This document shows positions 63,431-64,000 of a DNA stretch of 64,000 nucleotides, piece after piece. The position numbers and the translations under genes were made by a program. The DNA comes from Actinomadura luteofluorescens (GTDB lineage Bacteria > Actinomycetota > Actinomycetes > Streptosporangiales > Streptosporangiaceae), in the NCBI RefSeq assembly GCF_013409365.1, contig NZ_JACCBA010000001.1:3472001-3536000 (forward strand), given 5' to 3'. Under the pieces are notes generated by a model. That model did no database searches and had not been told where the DNA came from. It was given only the letters and a program-made list of their open reading frames with translations. Positions within the stretch are counted from its first letter, which is position 1. Each line of letters starts with the position of its first letter.

Positions 63431-64000
63431 TTGATCCGACATCGGCGGCTGGCGGCCGTGCTGTGCCTGCTCGGCGTCCTCGGAGCGACCGGCTGCCTCT
63501 TCCAGCCGGTGGAGCGTTCCGCGCCGAAGGCGACGAAGATCCCGAAGAAGCCGAACATCGTGTTCGTCCTGACCGACGACCTGTCCTGGAACCTCGTCGC
63601 GCACATGCCGCAGGTGGTGCAGATGCAGCGGGACGGGCTCACCTTCGACGACTTCATCATGGCCGACTCGCTCTGCTGCACCTCGCGCGCCACGATCTTC
63701 ACCGGCCGGTACCCGCACAACACCGGGGTCCGCACGAACTTCCCACCGGACGGCGGCTACGAGGTCTTCAAGGACAAGGGCGGCGAGCAGGCGTCGTTCG
63801 CCCCGTCCCTGCAGAAGGCCGGCTACCGGACGGCGCTGCTCGGCAAGTACATGAACGGCTACCAGCCCAACGACACCCAGGGCGACACGAAGCCGTACGT
63901 CCCGCCGGGATGGAACGAATGGCACGTCAGCGGCAACGGCTACCCCGAGTACAACTACAACCTGAACGAGAACGGCCGGCTCGTCCACTACGGCGCCCGG
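63431..64000 (+). CDS. lipoprotein sulfatase, 3' end beyond window
   Basis: This frame is open to the last base, so only 190 residues are visible. TTG 63431 has GGAGGG ten bases upstream. Residues 1-22 form a lipoprotein signal with lipobox ATGC (Cys22). The sulfatase fold begins with PNIVFVLTDDLSW. The formylglycine site reads LCCTSRATIFTGRYPHN, that is C-x-T-x-R with Cys82, where most sulfatases have C-x-P-x-R or C-x-A-x-R. KYMNGY is a conserved loop. It would remove sulfate groups outside the cell, perhaps from the same glycan. Confidence 0.88.
   Translation, partial: MIRHRRLAAVLCLLGVLGATGCLFQPVERSAPKATKIPKKPNIVFVLTDDLSWNLVAHMPQVVQMQRDGLTFDDFIMADSLCCTSRATIFTGRYPHNTGVRTNFPPDGGYEVFKDKGGEQASFAPSLQKAGYRTALLGKYMNGYQPNDTQGDTKPYVPPGWNEWHVSGNGYPEYNYNLNENGRLVHYGAR

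Noticed and set aside
63213..63434. 73-residue ORF before the sulfatase
   Set aside because: Its repeated LITDALFTDA text is just the 15-bp DNA repeat read in frame, and it lacks a ribosome site. The real start is TTG 63431.

Overview
This window is a high-GC actinomycete chromosome segment. Whole-genome GC, codon use, SARP and LuxR-ATPase regulators, WhiJ-like XRE/DUF397/ATPase genes, mycothiol-family enzymes and MurT/GatD all fit. The DUF397 and galactofuran genes suggest Thermomonosporaceae (Actinomadura-like), but there is no rRNA here to prove it. Nearly all genes are read in their native frame; the very long antisense ORFs are high-GC shadows.

Layout. 1-8.8 kb holds a DUF2207 membrane protein, a FadR-type regulator with a perfect 27-bp operator driving a CynX-like exporter, a reductase/TetR divergent pair, an asparaginase-family protein, a BKACE-type enzyme and dtd. 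8.8-13.8 kb is a housekeeping block (ygfZ, Fur, a 12-codon ORF, nitrobindin-like protein, GIDE protein, 32-residue membrane peptide, DsrE protein). 14-31 kb holds TerC, DinB, a LuxR-ATPase divergent from a cysteine-dioxygenase-like cupin, a dehydrogenase/TetR pair, a PNPOx/OYE/MFS/SARP redox cluster, a secreted phosphoesterase and the murT-gatD pair that amidates lipid II.

31.3-37.3 kb encodes two paralogous zinc-ribbon/transmembrane proteins followed by a convergent HerA/DUF87 ATPase; a second large protein at 44.6-46.7 kb looks like a P-loop ATPase that has lost its Walker A lysine. Between them (37.5-44.6 kb) lies an accessory island: a phosphotransferase, LysR, a WhiJ-like regulator split by a 915-bp IS with readable TIRs and target duplication, tandemly duplicated DUF397 genes, and two AT-richer genes (one DUF4304) flanked by imperfect direct repeats of the tail of the neighbouring gene.

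46.9-64 kb is a cell-surface glycan locus: UDP-galactopyranose mutase, a GlfT2-type and a GlfT1-type galactofuranosyltransferase, a Wzm/Wzt exporter, two methyltransferases, a large HAD protein, a sulfotransferase and its degenerate paralogue, a GT-C enzyme, a GH43 enzyme and a lipoprotein sulfatase running off the window. Together they predict an exported, possibly methylated and sulfated galactofuranan; the methyltransferases are candidates for making O-methylgalactose (madurose).
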